Numbered from the stretch's first letter, positions 53,630 through 63,573 are shown. The stretch: 64,000 bases of DNA from Halogeometricum rufum (GCF_900112175.1 NZ_FOYT01000001.1:310001-374000); one strand, 5' to 3'. Numbers and translations: made by a program. The notes: generated from the sequence alone by a model not told the origin.

Positions 53630-53952
53630 GTGTAGTAGGCGTCCGGGTGCCCCACCGCGGCCAGGAGGCGGCGGACGCGTCTCCCCGAGTGCCGCGTCGT
53701 GTACGCCGCGCCCGTGTGGTTGCCGCCCCGCCACCGGTCGGCCCCCGGGTCGCCCGCGCCGGGCGCCTCGCCGACGACCATCACCGACGCGTCCCGCGGG
53801 CCGGTCCCCCACGAGATTTCGGTCCGACACGCGACGAGTTCGGGACACCGCGCGCAGTCGGCCTCGACGACGAACCGCTCTCCGAACGGCGTCTCCGCCT
53901 CGTCGCCGTCCGCGGAGCGACCCTGGGTGTTCTCGGTGTTCCGTTCGCTCAT
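53630..53952 (-). pseudogene. N-terminal fragment of uracil-DNA glycosylase
   Basis: About 107 codons: cluster Cys pair in CARCPELVACR, motif VVGEAPGAGDPGADRW (the GEAPG motif of family 4/5 UDG), then HSGRRVRRLLAAVG and DAYYT. The frame then meets a stop (TGA 53623-53625) inside the insert. Together with 48707-49048 it would make one UDG of normal length (about 215 residues) that removes uracil from DNA. Confidence 0.88.
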
Positions 53953-54108
53953 CGAACCACTGGCGCACCGTCGCGCACGAGGTGCCGTATAGCTGTCCGT
54001 GTCCTGACTGCCGCCGTCGTCAGCCGCGAGGACAGATTTATACTTTGTGGCCCACCTTCTTAGTAGTCACTCGCGCTGGTGTACACACCAACCGCAGGTC
54101 CCCCCTCG

Positions 54109-54414
54109 ATGTATCTCTATCAGTTCGGCTCACTTCTCCACACGGAACGAATCGACGCCGAGGAGGGTCCGGTCGCGGCCCTGTTTCGCGCGTTCGAAGC
54201 GGTCGACGTCGACGTCGACGCCGACTCCACGGACGTCCTCCACGACTACATCGACCCCGGTGCGCTGGACCGCCTGTTCAGCGGACCGCAGTCGGGCCGG
54301 GACGGCGGGTTCGTCGTCTTCGAGATATGGGACGTTGTCGTGCAGGTGACGCGCTACGAAGTCGCCATCTACGACTCGCTCTCCGTGTCGGCGGCCGACG
54401 AGTCGAGGGACTGA
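54109..54414 (+). CDS. HalOD1-like small protein
   Basis: A 101-aa acidic protein. The core VLHDYIDPGALDRLF and GFVVFEIWDVVVQVTRYEVAIYD resembles the halobacterial output domain 1, where a short helix with D-P-x-A-L-D-x-L-F is followed by a beta hairpin. A TATA-like GATTTATACTT near 54036-54044 lies upstream; GTG 54079 is an alternative start. Function unknown, perhaps signalling output. Confidence 0.72.
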   Translation: MYLYQFGSLLHTERIDAEEGPVAALFRAFEAVDVDVDADSTDVLHDYIDPGALDRLFSGPQSGRDGGFVVFEIWDVVVQVTRYEVAIYDSLSVSAADESRD

Positions 54415-54415
54415 C

Positions 54416-54640
54416 TCACTCGGTCAGCGGCAGGAGGACGCCGAAGACGAACGGCGACAGGAGCGTGAGGACGACGCCGGCCGCCTCCGCGTCGAAGAAG
54501 AGCGTCTTCTCCCACGCCGGAAGCGGACCGACGACGGCGGGGGCGACGAGCGTCCCGAGTGCGCCGACGGTGAACAGGGCGAGTCCGAGGCCGACGCCGA
54601 GTTTGGTCAGTCGCGGGTAGTCGAAGCGTTCGTGTGCCAT
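54416..54640 (-). CDS. Small two-helix membrane protein
   Basis: A 74-aa protein beginning MAHERFDYPRLTKLGVGLGLALF, with two hydrophobic helices (about 13-36 and 53-72) and a PLPAWEKTLFFDAEA loop. Small haloarchaeal membrane proteins of this kind are common. It lies downstream of prs on the same strand and may be cotranscribed. Function unknown. Confidence 0.7.
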   Translation of the reverse strand: MAHERFDYPRLTKLGVGLGLALFTVGALGTLVAPAVVGPLPAWEKTLFFDAEAAGVVLTLLSPFVFGVLLPLTE

Positions 54641-54690
54641 GTCTCGTGGACGACCGGTATCGAATACAAACGTTTCGTTCGGCCCGCGCC

Positions 54691-55554
54691 TCACTGCGTC
54701 ACGGTTTCGACGGCGGCGGCGACGGCGGGGGCGACGCTGACGACGCTCACGTCGCGTTCGACGGTGTCGGTGCCGACGATTCGCTCGATGCCGGCGCGTT
54801 CGAGCTTCGTGCGGGCGTTGCGGACCAAGAGCGGGTGGACGCAGGCGGCGAAGACGCGGTGCGCGCCGTCCGAGTCGAGGTGGGTGACGGCCTCGCTCAT
54901 CGTCGACCCGGTGGCGACGATGTCGTCGACGATGACGACGTCCCGGTCGGAGGCGTCCGCGTCGCTGGGCGTTATCTCCACCTCCGACCCCGAGTGGCGC
55001 ACCTTCTCGAAGTAGTCGGTGTCGCCGCGGCCGTAGGCGTCGCAGACGTGTTCGGCGAGTTCGACGGCACCGGCGTCCGGCGACAGGAACAGCGGGTCGT
55101 TCAAATCGTCCGGGAGGGGTTCCGCGAGGCGGGCCGCGGCGTCGACGACGGTGACGTGGCCGTCGAAGAACGAGGCGACGGCCTCCTCGTGGGGGTTGAC
55201 GAGGACGACGCGGTCGGTTCCGGCGGAGGCGGCCCGCGCCATCGCGCGCGCGGAGACGGGACCGCCGGCCTCGAACGCCTCGTCCTGCCGGGCGTAGCCC
55301 ATGTAGGGCAGGACGGTGACGACTTCCGTCGCGCCCGCCTCGCGGACGGCGTCCTGCAGTTGGAACAGTTCGACCCACGCGTCGTTGGAGTCGGTCGTGG
55401 CCACGACCACCGCGCGGTCGGCGTCGAAGTCGGGGACGGCGGCGTACGTCTCGCCGTCCGGGAAGCGGTCGTACTCGACCGCCGCGAGCGGTTCGTCTAT
55501 CGCCGCCGCCAACTCGGCGGCGAGCGCCTGCGAGGATGACCCGGGTACGATCAT
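54691..55554 (-). CDS. prs: Ribose-phosphate pyrophosphokinase
   Basis: A 287-aa PRPP synthetase. MIVPGSSSQALAAEL starts it, RFPDGETYA and LPYMGYARQDEAF are the ATP and flexible-loop regions, and the PRPP signature is VVIVDDIVATGSTMSEAV. It makes PRPP from ribose 5-phosphate, the product of rpiA, for nucleotides, His, Trp and archaeal cofactors. Length fits archaeal Prs. Confidence 0.95.
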   Translation of the reverse strand: MIVPGSSSQALAAELAAAIDEPLAAVEYDRFPDGETYAAVPDFDADRAVVVATTDSNDAWVELFQLQDAVREAGATEVVTVLPYMGYARQDEAFEAGGPVSARAMARAASAGTDRVVLVNPHEEAVASFFDGHVTVVDAAARLAEPLPDDLNDPLFLSPDAGAVELAEHVCDAYGRGDTDYFEKVRHSGSEVEITPSDADASDRDVVIVDDIVATGSTMSEAVTHLDSDGAHRVFAACVHPLLVRNARTKLERAGIERIVGTDTVERDVSVVSVAPAVAAAVETVTQ

Positions 55555-55654
55555 GATGGGAGAATCTCCGTCGCGCGTTAAACCCGTTTTCGTCTGTACG
55601 CGGACTCGTCACGCCGGAGACGCGTCGGATGCGGGAGAGCCGCGGGTCGGCGGG

Positions 55655-56509
55655 TCAGACGACCGCCGCGGCGGTGACGCCCTGCAGACCGAGAATCTGG
55701 TGTCGCCACTCCGACTCCGGGAGGCGGACGAGGAACGTCCCCGCGTCGGTCACGGCGTACGTCGCCGTCGGCCCGTAGGCGACGGCGGCCACGGTCTCGG
55801 CGACGGGGACGGGTTCGGGGGCCCACTCGCCGCCGTCGCCGCGGGCGAACAGGTCGCCGCCGCCGACGGCGTGCGCCCGGCCGTCCGCCGCCGCACTCGC
55901 CACGTCGAACGCTCCCGACAGCGCGTCCATCCAGCCGTTCCCGAGCCTGTAGAGCCCGGTGCCCGTCGCGGCGAGGGGGTCGCGCCCCGCCACGTCGCGC
56001 GCGTCGTCCAACCCGACCGACGTGAGGCCGTCCGCGTCGAGTCGGTGGACGCCGTCGGCGGCGGCGACGAGGGGGCCGTCGACGGCGCGGACCGCCCCCG
56101 TCTCGCCCACGGTGGTCCACGCCGCGCCGTCCGCGTTCGCATCGTCGCCGCCGTCGCTCCCGCCACCGCCCTCGAACCGGGCGACGCGGCCGTCGTCGTC
56201 GCCCGCGTGGAGCGTCTCGCCGTCGAAGCCGACGGCCGCGGCGGGTCCGAACCCGGTCGGCTCGAACCGCAGGTCGTCCGCGTCGTCGGTCTCGGTCAGG
56301 TCCGCCCGGAACACGTCCTCGGCGGCGGCGACGGCGAGGGTCCCCCCGCCGACGGCGACGTCCCGGGCGCGGCAGCGGTGCGCGATGCCGAACCCGCCCA
56401 CGAGGTCGTCCGACACCGAGACGGCGACGACGCCCGCGTCGCTGGCGACGAACACCGTCTCGGTGCCGGTATTGTCGGTGTAGACACGCTTCTCGTCGAT
56501 AGTGGGCAT
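55655..56509 (-). CDS. HVO_0234-type beta-propeller protein
   Basis: A 284-aa protein of repeated beta strands (TETVFVASDAGVVAVSVS, GPLVAAADGVHRLDADG, LAATGTGLYRLGNGWM, then YAVTDAGTFLVRLPES) consistent with a propeller. It is the family named HVO_0234 in haloarchaea (from memory). Upstream of prs, likely same unit. Function unknown. Confidence 0.85.
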   Translation of the reverse strand: MPTIDEKRVYTDNTGTETVFVASDAGVVAVSVSDDLVGGFGIAHRCRARDVAVGGGTLAVAAAEDVFRADLTETDDADDLRFEPTGFGPAAAVGFDGETLHAGDDDGRVARFEGGGGSDGGDDANADGAAWTTVGETGAVRAVDGPLVAAADGVHRLDADGLTSVGLDDARDVAGRDPLAATGTGLYRLGNGWMDALSGAFDVASAAADGRAHAVGGGDLFARGDGGEWAPEPVPVAETVAAVAYGPTATYAVTDAGTFLVRLPESEWRHQILGLQGVTAAAVV

Positions 56510-56574
56510 CTCGCTCGGACGTTCGTGTACCCGGCGGGAAAACGTTGCGGAGGGGGCGACTCGGCCGTCAGTCG

Positions 56575-56853
56575 TCAGGGCTCGCCGACGACGGACGCGA
56601 CGAGGGCGGCGAGGACGAGGAGGTACGCGTGGAACGCGACGTCGAACGCCAGTCCGGTCAGCCCGGGAGCGAGCGGGTTCTGCAGGAGGTCGAACCCGAC
56701 CAGCAACAGGTAGCCGGGCACCTGCGTCGGTTGGAACCGGAGGGCGAACGCGAGTCCGACGAGGCCGACGAGGACGAGGTAGGCGACGCCGACGGCACTG
56801 CTCGTCGGCCGTCGCGGTCGGTGGAGGGGAACGGGGACTGACACGTGGACCAT
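56575..56853 (-). CDS. Small membrane protein
   Basis: A 92-aa protein with two to three hydrophobic helices (about 20-40, 45-60, 66-90). Precedes the propeller gene on the same strand. The ATG at 56853 is preferred over a start nine codons earlier. Function unknown. Confidence 0.65.
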   Translation of the reverse strand: MVHVSVPVPLHRPRRPTSSAVGVAYLVLVGLVGLAFALRFQPTQVPGYLLLVGFDLLQNPLAPGLTGLAFDVAFHAYLLVLAALVASVVGEP

Positions 56854-56923
56854 GCGCCGCAGTACGACCCGACGCGACAAAAAACCGCGCGCACGCCCAG
56901 AACGAGGCGACGCGGGCGGCCGC

Positions 56924-57559
56924 TCAGAGGAACTCGCGAACGTCCGAGTACCACATGTCGTGGTGGTCGAGTTCGCCGATGCGTTCGGCGACGGCGGCGG
57001 CGAGGACGTGCCAGCAGCGCTGGTCGTCGTCCTCGGTGTCGAGGTTGTACGAACTGTCCTTGCACGTACAGCCGCCGTCCTCGACGACGTACTCGTCGGC
57101 GTAGCCGACCACGACGGTGAAGTCTCGGTAGCGCTTCACGCGCCCCTCCGAGACGGCCTCGATGGCGCGCGTCCCGCGGGTGCCGTGGATGGTGGCGACG
57201 GCGTCCACGACGCCCGGCGTCAGTTCCCCCGCCGCCGCGAGGTCACGCCGCCACGCCGTCTCCCGGTCGCTCTTCGTCTCGGTGGGCACGGCGAACGCGG
57301 CGTCGGTGACGGCGTCGGCGGCGTCCGGGGCGTCCGATTCGCCGGCGGCCTCGGCGTCTGCGGCCTCCGCGCCGGCGTCTGCGGCCTCTGTACCGTCGGC
57401 GTCGGCGGCTTCCCCGCCGCCGTCTGCGGCATCGGTATCGGCGGACCCGGATTCCGCGCCGGACTCGCCGGGGTCGGACGCTTCGGCCGTGGGCGTCGCT
57501 TCCGGGTCGGCGGCCGCCTCGTCGTCCCCGTCGTCGGGACCGTCGCCCACCTCTCGCAC
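56924..57559 (-). CDS. SWIM zinc-finger protein
   Basis: A protein of about 211 aa. The first 85 residues are Ala/Asp-rich and disordered. The C-terminal part has [33 protein letters not shown], a CxCxnCxH SWIM finger, near the end, which binds DNA or proteins. GTG 57559 is taken as start; a TTG at 57586 would add nine codons. Divergent from trm1. Confidence 0.8.
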   Translation of the reverse strand: MREVGDGPDDGDDEAAADPEATPTAEASDPGESGAESGSADTDAADGGGEAADADGTEAADAGAEAADAEAAGESDAPDAADAVTDAAFAVPTETKSDRETAWRRDLAAAGELTPGVVDAVATIHGTRGTRAIEAVSEGRVKRYRDFTVVVGYADEYVVEDGGCTCKDSSYNLDTEDDDQRCWHVLAAAVAERIGELDHHDMWYSDVREFL

Positions 57560-57660
57560 GCCCCGGAGTTGGCCGGTGGCGGACAAAACGGCACCGATGC
57601 GCTCGCCGTCCCGCCGGACGCATCGTATCGCTTTTCGCCGCGGGGACCGCTTCCCGGAAC

Positions 57661-58785
57661 ATGGACGTACGTGAGGGCGGCGTCGAGGTGTCGGTGCCGG
57701 GCGCCCGCGACGGCGCGTCGGAGGGGTCGGGCGACGACGTGTTCTACAACCCGACGCAGGAACTCAACCGCGACGTGACCGTCGCCACGCTCCGGGCGTA
57801 CCGGGAGCGAGACGACCGCGCGGAGTCGTATCTGGACGCGATGGCCGCCAGCGGCATCCGCGGCGTCCGCGCCGCGGCCGAGGGGTTCGACGTGACCTGC
57901 GCGGACCTCGACGAGGAGGCGGTCGAACTCGCCCGCCGGAACCTCGCGCGCAACGACCTGTCGGGCGAGGCGGTCCACCGCGACGCGAACGCCCTCATGC
58001 ACGACTCGGTGTTCGACGTCGTGGACCTCGACCCGTTCGGCACGCCCATCCCGTTCGCCGACGCGGCGTTCGCCAACACGCGCGATTTGGTCTGCGTCAC
58101 CGCCACCGACACCGCACCGCTGTGCGGCGCACACCAGAAGTCGGGCATCCGCAAGTACAGCACGCTCCCGCAGAACACCGACTACCACCCCGAGATGGGG
58201 CTCCGCGTCCTCCTGTCGGCGCTGATTCGCACGGCGGCGCGCTACGACAAGGCGGCCGTCCCCGTCCTCTCGCACGTGACGCGCCACTACGCCCGCACGT
58301 ACCTCGAACTCGACGGCCGGGCGACGAAGGCCGACGAACTCGTCGAGAAACTGGGCCACGTCTACCACTGCGAGGACTGCCTCGAACGCGACCACGAGTT
58401 CGGCCTCGTCGCGCACCCGCCGGACGACTGCCCGGCCTGCGGGAGTTCCCGGACGCTCGTCGCCGGCCCCATCTACCTCGGCCCCGTTTGCGACCCCGCG
58501 TTCGCTCGCTCGGTCCGCGAGCACGTCACCGAGGAGATGGGCGAGTGCAAGCGCGCCCGGTCGATGCTCGACACCGTCGCGGGCGAACTCGACCGACCCA
58601 CGCACTACGACCAGCACCGACTGTGCAAGCTCTGGAACCGCTCTGCGACGAGCATGGACGACTTCGTCGCCGAACTCCGCGAGGCGGGCTACGAGGCGAC
58701 GCGGGCGCACTACTCGGGGACGGCGTTCAAGACGGACGCGACCATCGCGGAGATGCGCGCGGCGACCACCGACGGCGACGGCTGA
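57661..58785 (+). CDS. trm1: tRNA (guanine26-N2)-dimethyltransferase Trm1
   Basis: A 374-aa archaeal Trm1. SAM-binding region [15 protein letters not shown], catalytic [29 protein letters not shown], then [10 protein letters not shown], and the zinc part [12 protein letters not shown]...CPACG. It dimethylates G26 of tRNA. Length is right for archaea. Confidence 0.95.
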   Translation: MDVREGGVEVSVPGARDGASEGSGDDVFYNPTQELNRDVTVATLRAYRERDDRAESYLDAMAASGIRGVRAAAEGFDVTCADLDEEAVELARRNLARNDLSGEAVHRDANALMHDSVFDVVDLDPFGTPIPFADAAFANTRDLVCVTATDTAPLCGAHQKSGIRKYSTLPQNTDYHPEMGLRVLLSALIRTAARYDKAAVPVLSHVTRHYARTYLELDGRATKADELVEKLGHVYHCEDCLERDHEFGLVAHPPDDCPACGSSRTLVAGPIYLGPVCDPAFARSVREHVTEEMGECKRARSMLDTVAGELDRPTHYDQHRLCKLWNRSATSMDDFVAELREAGYEATRAHYSGTAFKTDATIAEMRAATTDGDG

Positions 58786-58848
58786 GAGGCGACTTCAGCA
58801 CCTGTCAGCGGCAAGTATCTTCTTGTGCGTCTCCGACGAAGGCGGGAC

Positions 58849-60135
58849 GTGAGCGTTCGGATTCGCAATCAGTTATCCGTGGGTCGGTCGGTGGTCAGTA
58901 CCATCCAGGAGCGCGAGGTGACGTTCCTGGCGGCGAGCATCTCCTACTACACGCTCGTCTCCCTCGTTCCGCTTCTCACGCTCGCCCTCGTCGTCGCGTC
59001 GTTCGTCGGCGGCGACGCGTTCAGGGCGTACGTGCTCGACCTCGCCCAGCAGTACCTCCTGCCGTCGGGGTCGGACCTCGTCAGCGGCGCGCTCGAAGAC
59101 CCGACGGGACAGGGCGCGCTGTCGGTGGTGAGTCTCGGCGTCACGCTGTGGGGGGCGCTGAAACTGTTCCGCGGCCTCGACATCGCCTTCTCGCGCATCT
59201 ACGGGTCGGAGGCGAGCGGGCTCGTCGGGCAACTCAGAGACGGCATCGTCGTGCTGGCGTCGCTCGGCGCGGGGACGCTCGGCGTCGCCGCCGCCACCGT
59301 CGTCATCGGCCTCGTCGACCTCCCGTTCGCCGAGATTATCTCTCCCGTCCTGCTCCTCGTCCTCCTCGTCGTCGCGTTCTTCCCGTTCTACTATGTCCTG
59401 CCCGAAGCCGGCCTCTCTCCGCGGGAGGCGCTCCCGGGGACGCTGTTCGCGGCCGTCGGCTGGGCGATTCTCGGCGTCGTCTTCGGTATCTACACCGCGA
59501 CGGCGGGCGCGTCCGTCGCGGGCGCTCTCGGGGCGATTCTGCTGCTCGTGACGTGGTTCTACTTCTCGGGCATCCTCGTGCTCACGGGCGCGGTGGTCAA
59601 CGCCGTCCTCGCTGGGAAAGTGGTGGACGGACCGGGGGACGGCGTCTCGGGAGACCGGCAGGTACAACACAGACGCGCCCGACGAACAGACCGGACGATG
59701 AGCGTGGACGACGCACCCGGTAGCGACGACGCGGGCGAGACGGACGTGGAACCCCGCGGCGCGCCCGACATCGAGCAACTCGAAGACCGCGTCGAGGAAC
59801 TCCGCGCGGACCTCGACGCGTTCGAGTCGGACGTACAGGAGCGCACCGTCGACCGCCCGGACGTGGAGTCGGAACTCAAACGCTACGTGCGCGGTCGGAT
59901 GCGACAGGGGAAGGCCCGCGGGTGGGGGCCGTACCTCGTCCTCCTCTACGGGACGGCCGTCACCATCGCGGCGTTCTTCCTCATCCAGGACGACCTGCTC
60001 GCCGTCGTCGCCATGCTCGTCACGTACCTCTCGACGCTCGGCCTGTACGTCCTCTTCGTCGTCTTCGGCGTCGGACTGGGCGCCCTCGGCGTCCCCGGCC
60101 GCCTCGTCGACTGGGTCCGCGACCGGCGGTCCTGA
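58849..60135 (+). CDS. YihY/BrkB family membrane protein with extra domain
   Basis: A 428-aa protein. The BrkB domain (about 1-255, six helices, with FLAASISYYTLVSLVPLLT and LVTWFYFSGILVLTGAVVNAVLAGK) is followed by a soluble Asp-rich and coiled segment (about 285-345) and two more helices at the end. Other BrkB proteins end after the first part, so this looks like a fusion. GTG 58849 is chosen because of the short promoter distance. Function unknown. Confidence 0.82.
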   Translation: MSVRIRNQLSVGRSVVSTIQEREVTFLAASISYYTLVSLVPLLTLALVVASFVGGDAFRAYVLDLAQQYLLPSGSDLVSGALEDPTGQGALSVVSLGVTLWGALKLFRGLDIAFSRIYGSEASGLVGQLRDGIVVLASLGAGTLGVAAATVVIGLVDLPFAEIISPVLLLVLLVVAFFPFYYVLPEAGLSPREALPGTLFAAVGWAILGVVFGIYTATAGASVAGALGAILLLVTWFYFSGILVLTGAVVNAVLAGKVVDGPGDGVSGDRQVQHRRARRTDRTMSVDDAPGSDDAGETDVEPRGAPDIEQLEDRVEELRADLDAFESDVQERTVDRPDVESELKRYVRGRMRQGKARGWGPYLVLLYGTAVTIAAFFLIQDDLLAVVAMLVTYLSTLGLYVLFVVFGVGLGALGVPGRLVDWVRDRRS

Positions 60136-60258
60136 CGCGCCGGCCTCGCTTTCACCCGCGTCGCCGTCGGGCGCGACCCACCCGCCGACCCGACCACGCT
60201 CGCACGACGCTCCGTTCTCCGGCGGTTATATGTTCCTCCACTCGCCACTCCCGCAGTG

Positions 60259-61119
60259 ATGCAGACGCTCGTCACCGCCCGCGGCGTCGGTGAACTCGCC
60301 GTCGCCGACTCGCTCCCGGACGCCGTCGTGTCCCTGTTCGCCGCGCTCACCTACCTCGGCGACCCGTGGCTCTGTCTGCTGGCCGTGAGCGCCGCCTACG
60401 TCGTCGGCGACCGACTCGGCATCGCGCGGCCGTCGTCGGCGTTCGTCCTCGCCCTCGGCCTCGGGGCCGTCGGCCTCACCGTCGGCCTGAAGGAACTGTT
60501 CGCCCTCCCGCGCCCGCCGGGTGCGGTCGAGTCGGGGTACGGCTTCCCCAGCGGTCACGCCCTCGGCGCGACGGTGTTCTGGGGCGGCGTCGCCCTCCTC
60601 GCCGACGCGGGCCGCCGCCGCGTCCGACTGGGTGTCGCCGCCGCCGTCGTCTTCGTCGTCGCCCTCTCCCGCGTCGTCATCGGCGTCCACTACCTCGCGG
60701 ACGTGGTCGCGGGCGTCGCCGTCGCGACTGCCTTCCTCGCCGTCGTCTTCGCCGCCGGGCCGGGCCTCCGCCGGACCGCCGTCCCCTCTGACCGCGCCGT
60801 CGTCGCCTGCTTCCTCGGCGGCGGTGCCCTCACCGCTGCCGCCGCCGTCACGAACCCCATCGAGAGCGAGGTGCTCCTCGGACTCGGGACGGCCGCCGCC
60901 GGCGCAGTCGTCTGGTCGCGCCTCGGCGGCGCCCTCGACGGCGACGACGCCTCTCCCCGGTCGCTGGTCGTCGGCGCCGTCGCGGTTCCCCTCCCGTTGG
61001 CCGTGATGGTCGCCGTCGTCGAACTGTCGCTCGGGTCCGTCGCTCTCGTCACCGCGGGGGCCGGCGGCGGCGCCGCGTTGCTGTCGCTCCCCGCCGCGGT
61101 GTCGTCACTGCTCGATTGA
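60259..61119 (+). CDS. PAP2-type phosphatase, membrane
   Basis: A 286-aa integral protein with the three phosphatase motifs: KELFALPRPPG (KxxxxxxRP), PSGHALG (SGH), and SRVVIGVHYLADV (SRxxxxxHxxxD). It removes phosphate from lipid phosphates such as isoprenyl diphosphates in archaea. ATG 60259 preferred over GTG 60256. Confidence 0.92.
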   Translation: MQTLVTARGVGELAVADSLPDAVVSLFAALTYLGDPWLCLLAVSAAYVVGDRLGIARPSSAFVLALGLGAVGLTVGLKELFALPRPPGAVESGYGFPSGHALGATVFWGGVALLADAGRRRVRLGVAAAVVFVVALSRVVIGVHYLADVVAGVAVATAFLAVVFAAGPGLRRTAVPSDRAVVACFLGGGALTAAAAVTNPIESEVLLGLGTAAAGAVVWSRLGGALDGDDASPRSLVVGAVAVPLPLAVMVAVVELSLGSVALVTAGAGGGAALLSLPAAVSSLLD

Positions 61120-61173
61120 GAACGGGAGACGAAGAGAGAGCGGAGGAGCGACCGACGGCGGCCCGGGGCCGCC

Positions 61174-62550
61174 TCAGAACTTCTCGAGGTACCGGTCGAG
61201 TTCCCACTGCGAGACGTCGATGCGGAACTCGTCGTACTCCTGCGTCTTCGCCTCGACGAACTTCTCGTAGACGTGTTCGCCGAGTGCGTCCTGCACGACT
61301 TCGTCCTCCTGCAGGGCGTCGACCGCTTCGCCGAGGTTCGACGGGAGCGTGGTGATGCCGTACTCCTCGCGCTTCTCCTCGTCGAACTCGTAGATGTTCT
61401 CGCGGACCGGGTCGGGCGCTTCGAGGTCCTGCTCGACGCCGTCGAGACCCGCGTGGATGAGCGCAGCGAAGGCGAGGTACGGGTTGCAGGACGGGTCGGG
61501 GAAGCGAGCCTCGATACGGCTGGCCGCGGGGACGCGCGCCGCCGGCTTCCGGATGAGGGCCGAGCGGTTGCGGTCGGACCACGCGACGTAGACGGGCGCT
61601 TCGTAGCCGGGGACCAGACGCTTGTAGGAGTTCACCGTCGGGTTCGTCACGGCCGAGAGCGCCGGGGCGTGTTCGAGGATGCCCGCGAGGAACGAGTGGG
61701 CCGTCTCCGAGAGGTTGAACTCGTCGTCCTCGTCGTGGAACGCGTTCTCGCCGTCCTCGGTGAACAGCGACAGGTGCGTGTGCATGCCGGACCCGTTGAT
61801 GCGCGGGATGGGCTTGGGCATGAACGTCGCGTGCAGGTCGTGTTGCGCGGCGATGGCGCGGACGACGGTGCGGAACGTCCCCACGTTGTCGGCCGTCGTG
61901 AGGGCGTCGTCGTACTCGAAGTTGATCTCGTGTTGCCCCTGTGCGACCTCGTGGTGGCTGGCCTCTATCTCGAAGCCCATCCGTTCGAGGCCGTAGATGA
62001 TGTCACGGCGCACGTCGGAGGCGAGGTCCTTCGGCGCGAGGTCGAAGTAGCCGCCGGCGTCGTTCGTCTTCGTCGTCGCGCGACCCTCCTCGTCCTCCTC
62101 GAACAGGAAGAACTCGGGTTCGGGCGCGGCGTTTATCTCGTAGCCCATCTCCTCGGCGCGGGCGATGGCCTGCTTCAGGATGTACCGCGGGTCGCCCTCG
62201 AACGGTTCGCCCGTCGTGGTGTTGATCACGTCGCAGATGAGGCGCGCGGACCGGCCGTCGCGCCACGGGAGAATCGCGAACGTCTCGGGGTCGGGCTTGA
62301 GGCGCATGTCGGACTCCTGGATGCGCACGAAGCCCTCGATGGAGGACCCGTCGAAGTAGATTCCTTCGGTAAATGCCTTCTCGGCCTGCGTCGCGGGAAC
62401 GGCGACGTTCTTTACGGTGCCGAGAATGTCGGTGAACTGGAGGCGGAGGAAGTCGACTTCCTTCTCCTCGATTTCGTCGACGACGCGCTGTGCTTCCGCC
62501 GAGAGACCGCCATCGGCTACAACGTCAGAGTGAGCGTTTTCGTCCGTCAT
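61174..62550 (-). CDS. glnA: Glutamine synthetase type I
   Basis: A 458-aa [14 protein letters not shown] is near the N-terminus, [10 protein letters not shown] is the metal/ammonia site, [19 protein letters not shown] and NRSALIRKP follow, and [20 protein letters not shown] is the Arg-rich substrate region. The adenylylation Tyr sequence of the GSI-beta type is absent, so it is likely under direct feedback or protein control. It assimilates ammonium. Divergent from lrp. Confidence 0.96.
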   Translation of the reverse strand: MTDENAHSDVVADGGLSAEAQRVVDEIEEKEVDFLRLQFTDILGTVKNVAVPATQAEKAFTEGIYFDGSSIEGFVRIQESDMRLKPDPETFAILPWRDGRSARLICDVINTTTGEPFEGDPRYILKQAIARAEEMGYEINAAPEPEFFLFEEDEEGRATTKTNDAGGYFDLAPKDLASDVRRDIIYGLERMGFEIEASHHEVAQGQHEINFEYDDALTTADNVGTFRTVVRAIAAQHDLHATFMPKPIPRINGSGMHTHLSLFTEDGENAFHDEDDEFNLSETAHSFLAGILEHAPALSAVTNPTVNSYKRLVPGYEAPVYVAWSDRNRSALIRKPAARVPAASRIEARFPDPSCNPYLAFAALIHAGLDGVEQDLEAPDPVRENIYEFDEEKREEYGITTLPSNLGEAVDALQEDEVVQDALGEHVYEKFVEAKTQEYDEFRIDVSQWELDRYLEKF

Positions 62551-62677
62551 CTTCCTGGACAGGAGTTTCTGACAACAGCCACCATTAAGATGTTATCGCT
62601 TAGTGCAACTCGTGACTGTCTGTGGGAGAACTGGATATTCGTAAAATTCTAATGCCCCGAGTGAGTGGGTCGCTTTG
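62551..62677. promoter_or_regulatory. Divergent glnA-lrp promoter region
   Basis: A minus-strand CTTAATGG near 62583-62590 lies about 33-40 nt before the glnA ATG, and a plus-strand TAAAATTCT near 62642-62650 about 28 nt before the lrp ATG. The 127-bp shared region is the likely site of autoregulated control by the Lrp protein. Confidence 0.55.
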
Positions 62678-63136
62678 ATGACGTACGAAAACCTCGATGC
62701 AAAACTCATCAACGCACTCCTCGGCGACGGGCGCGCGAGTCTTCGAAGCCTCGCAGAGGAACTCGACGTGTCGGTCACGACAGTCTCGAACCACCTCCGC
62801 GACCTGGAAGACGAAGGCGTCATCGAGGGGTACACCCCGCGTGTGAACTACGACGCCCTCGGCTACGACGTCACCGCCGTCATCCAACTCAAGGTCGAGG
62901 GGAGCGCACTTCCCGAGATTACGGACCGACTCCGCGAACAGAAACAGATGATCTCCGTCTACGAGGTGACGGGCGACTACGACATCATCGCCATCGGCAA
63001 GTTCACCGACACCGACGGAATGAACGACCAGATAAAGCAACTGCTGACGGACGCGGACATCCGCGAGTCCAACACGAGCGTCGTCCTCAACGCCGTCGTG
63101 GAGAACCAGCAGTTCGACCTCGACATCGAAGAGTAG
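62678..63136 (+). CDS. lrp: Lrp/AsnC family transcriptional regulator
   Basis: A 152-aa Lrp. N-terminal winged HTH ([48 protein letters not shown]) and C-terminal RAM domain ([18 protein letters not shown]). Divergent from glnA, so it probably controls nitrogen metabolism and itself. The ATG at 62678 is used; a TTG just before it is not needed. Confidence 0.94.
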   Translation: MTYENLDAKLINALLGDGRASLRSLAEELDVSVTTVSNHLRDLEDEGVIEGYTPRVNYDALGYDVTAVIQLKVEGSALPEITDRLREQKQMISVYEVTGDYDIIAIGKFTDTDGMNDQIKQLLTDADIRESNTSVVLNAVVENQQFDLDIEE

Positions 63137-63271
63137 CCGAGCGATACGACTAGTCGGCCGACCCTTCTCTCGGAACACGACCCGCCGAGTGACGACGACG
63201 GCGAACGACCGTCGCCCCCCGGCGACGACGTTCCCACAGACGCCCCCCACGGGCGTCGACGTCGTGCCTCC

Positions 63272-63424
63272 TCAGACGAAGCGATTCGCCACGTCTTCGA
63301 TGTCTGTTTGACAGTACGGGCACCGGTAACGCGTGTCGAATCCATCCCGCCGAGTCGTCGTCTTCGCCTCCAACTCGTGCATCCCCACGTCTCGACCGCA
63401 CTCGGTACAGAGTACCTTCGGCAT
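63272..63424 (-). CDS. 50-aa zinc-ribbon protein
   Basis: A 50-aa protein: CTEC at residues 6-9 and CPYC at 35-38, with DVGMHELEAKTTTRRDGFDTRYR between, like a rubredoxin-type zinc ribbon. A TATA-like GATTTATC about 30 nt upstream gives a leaderless transcript. The promoter holds the palindrome GTGATAAATCAC. Function unknown; too short for many gene finders. Confidence 0.8.
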   Translation of the reverse strand: MPKVLCTECGRDVGMHELEAKTTTRRDGFDTRYRCPYCQTDIEDVANRFV

Positions 63425-63448
63425 CGTCTGTTGGTACCCCAATCATCC

Positions 63449-63460
63449 GTGATAAATCAC
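63449..63460. promoter_or_regulatory. Palindrome over the zinc-ribbon promoter
   Basis: GTGAT-AA-ATCAC overlaps the TATA-like element, about 25-36 nt before the ATG at 63424. It may be a repressor site. Confidence 0.45.
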
Positions 63461-63573
63461 ACGGTAGTTGTGAACGTCTCTCAATCTTAGATACTCGACG
63501 CTCCGGCCGCGAACGCGCCAGTTCCACCCGTCGCTCGCTTCGCCCACCCGAACGCACGCGAACGTCCGCCTCG

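Noticed and set aside
53615-53634. Imperfect inverted repeat CACAGTT-CA-AACAGTG at the right edge of the insert
   Set aside because: One mismatch and no matching sequence at the left edge, so no basis for an attachment site.
49040-53640. Integrase, transposase or IS ends in the insert
   Set aside because: None found; only two coding genes and no terminal inverted repeat, so I did not call an IS or a provirus.
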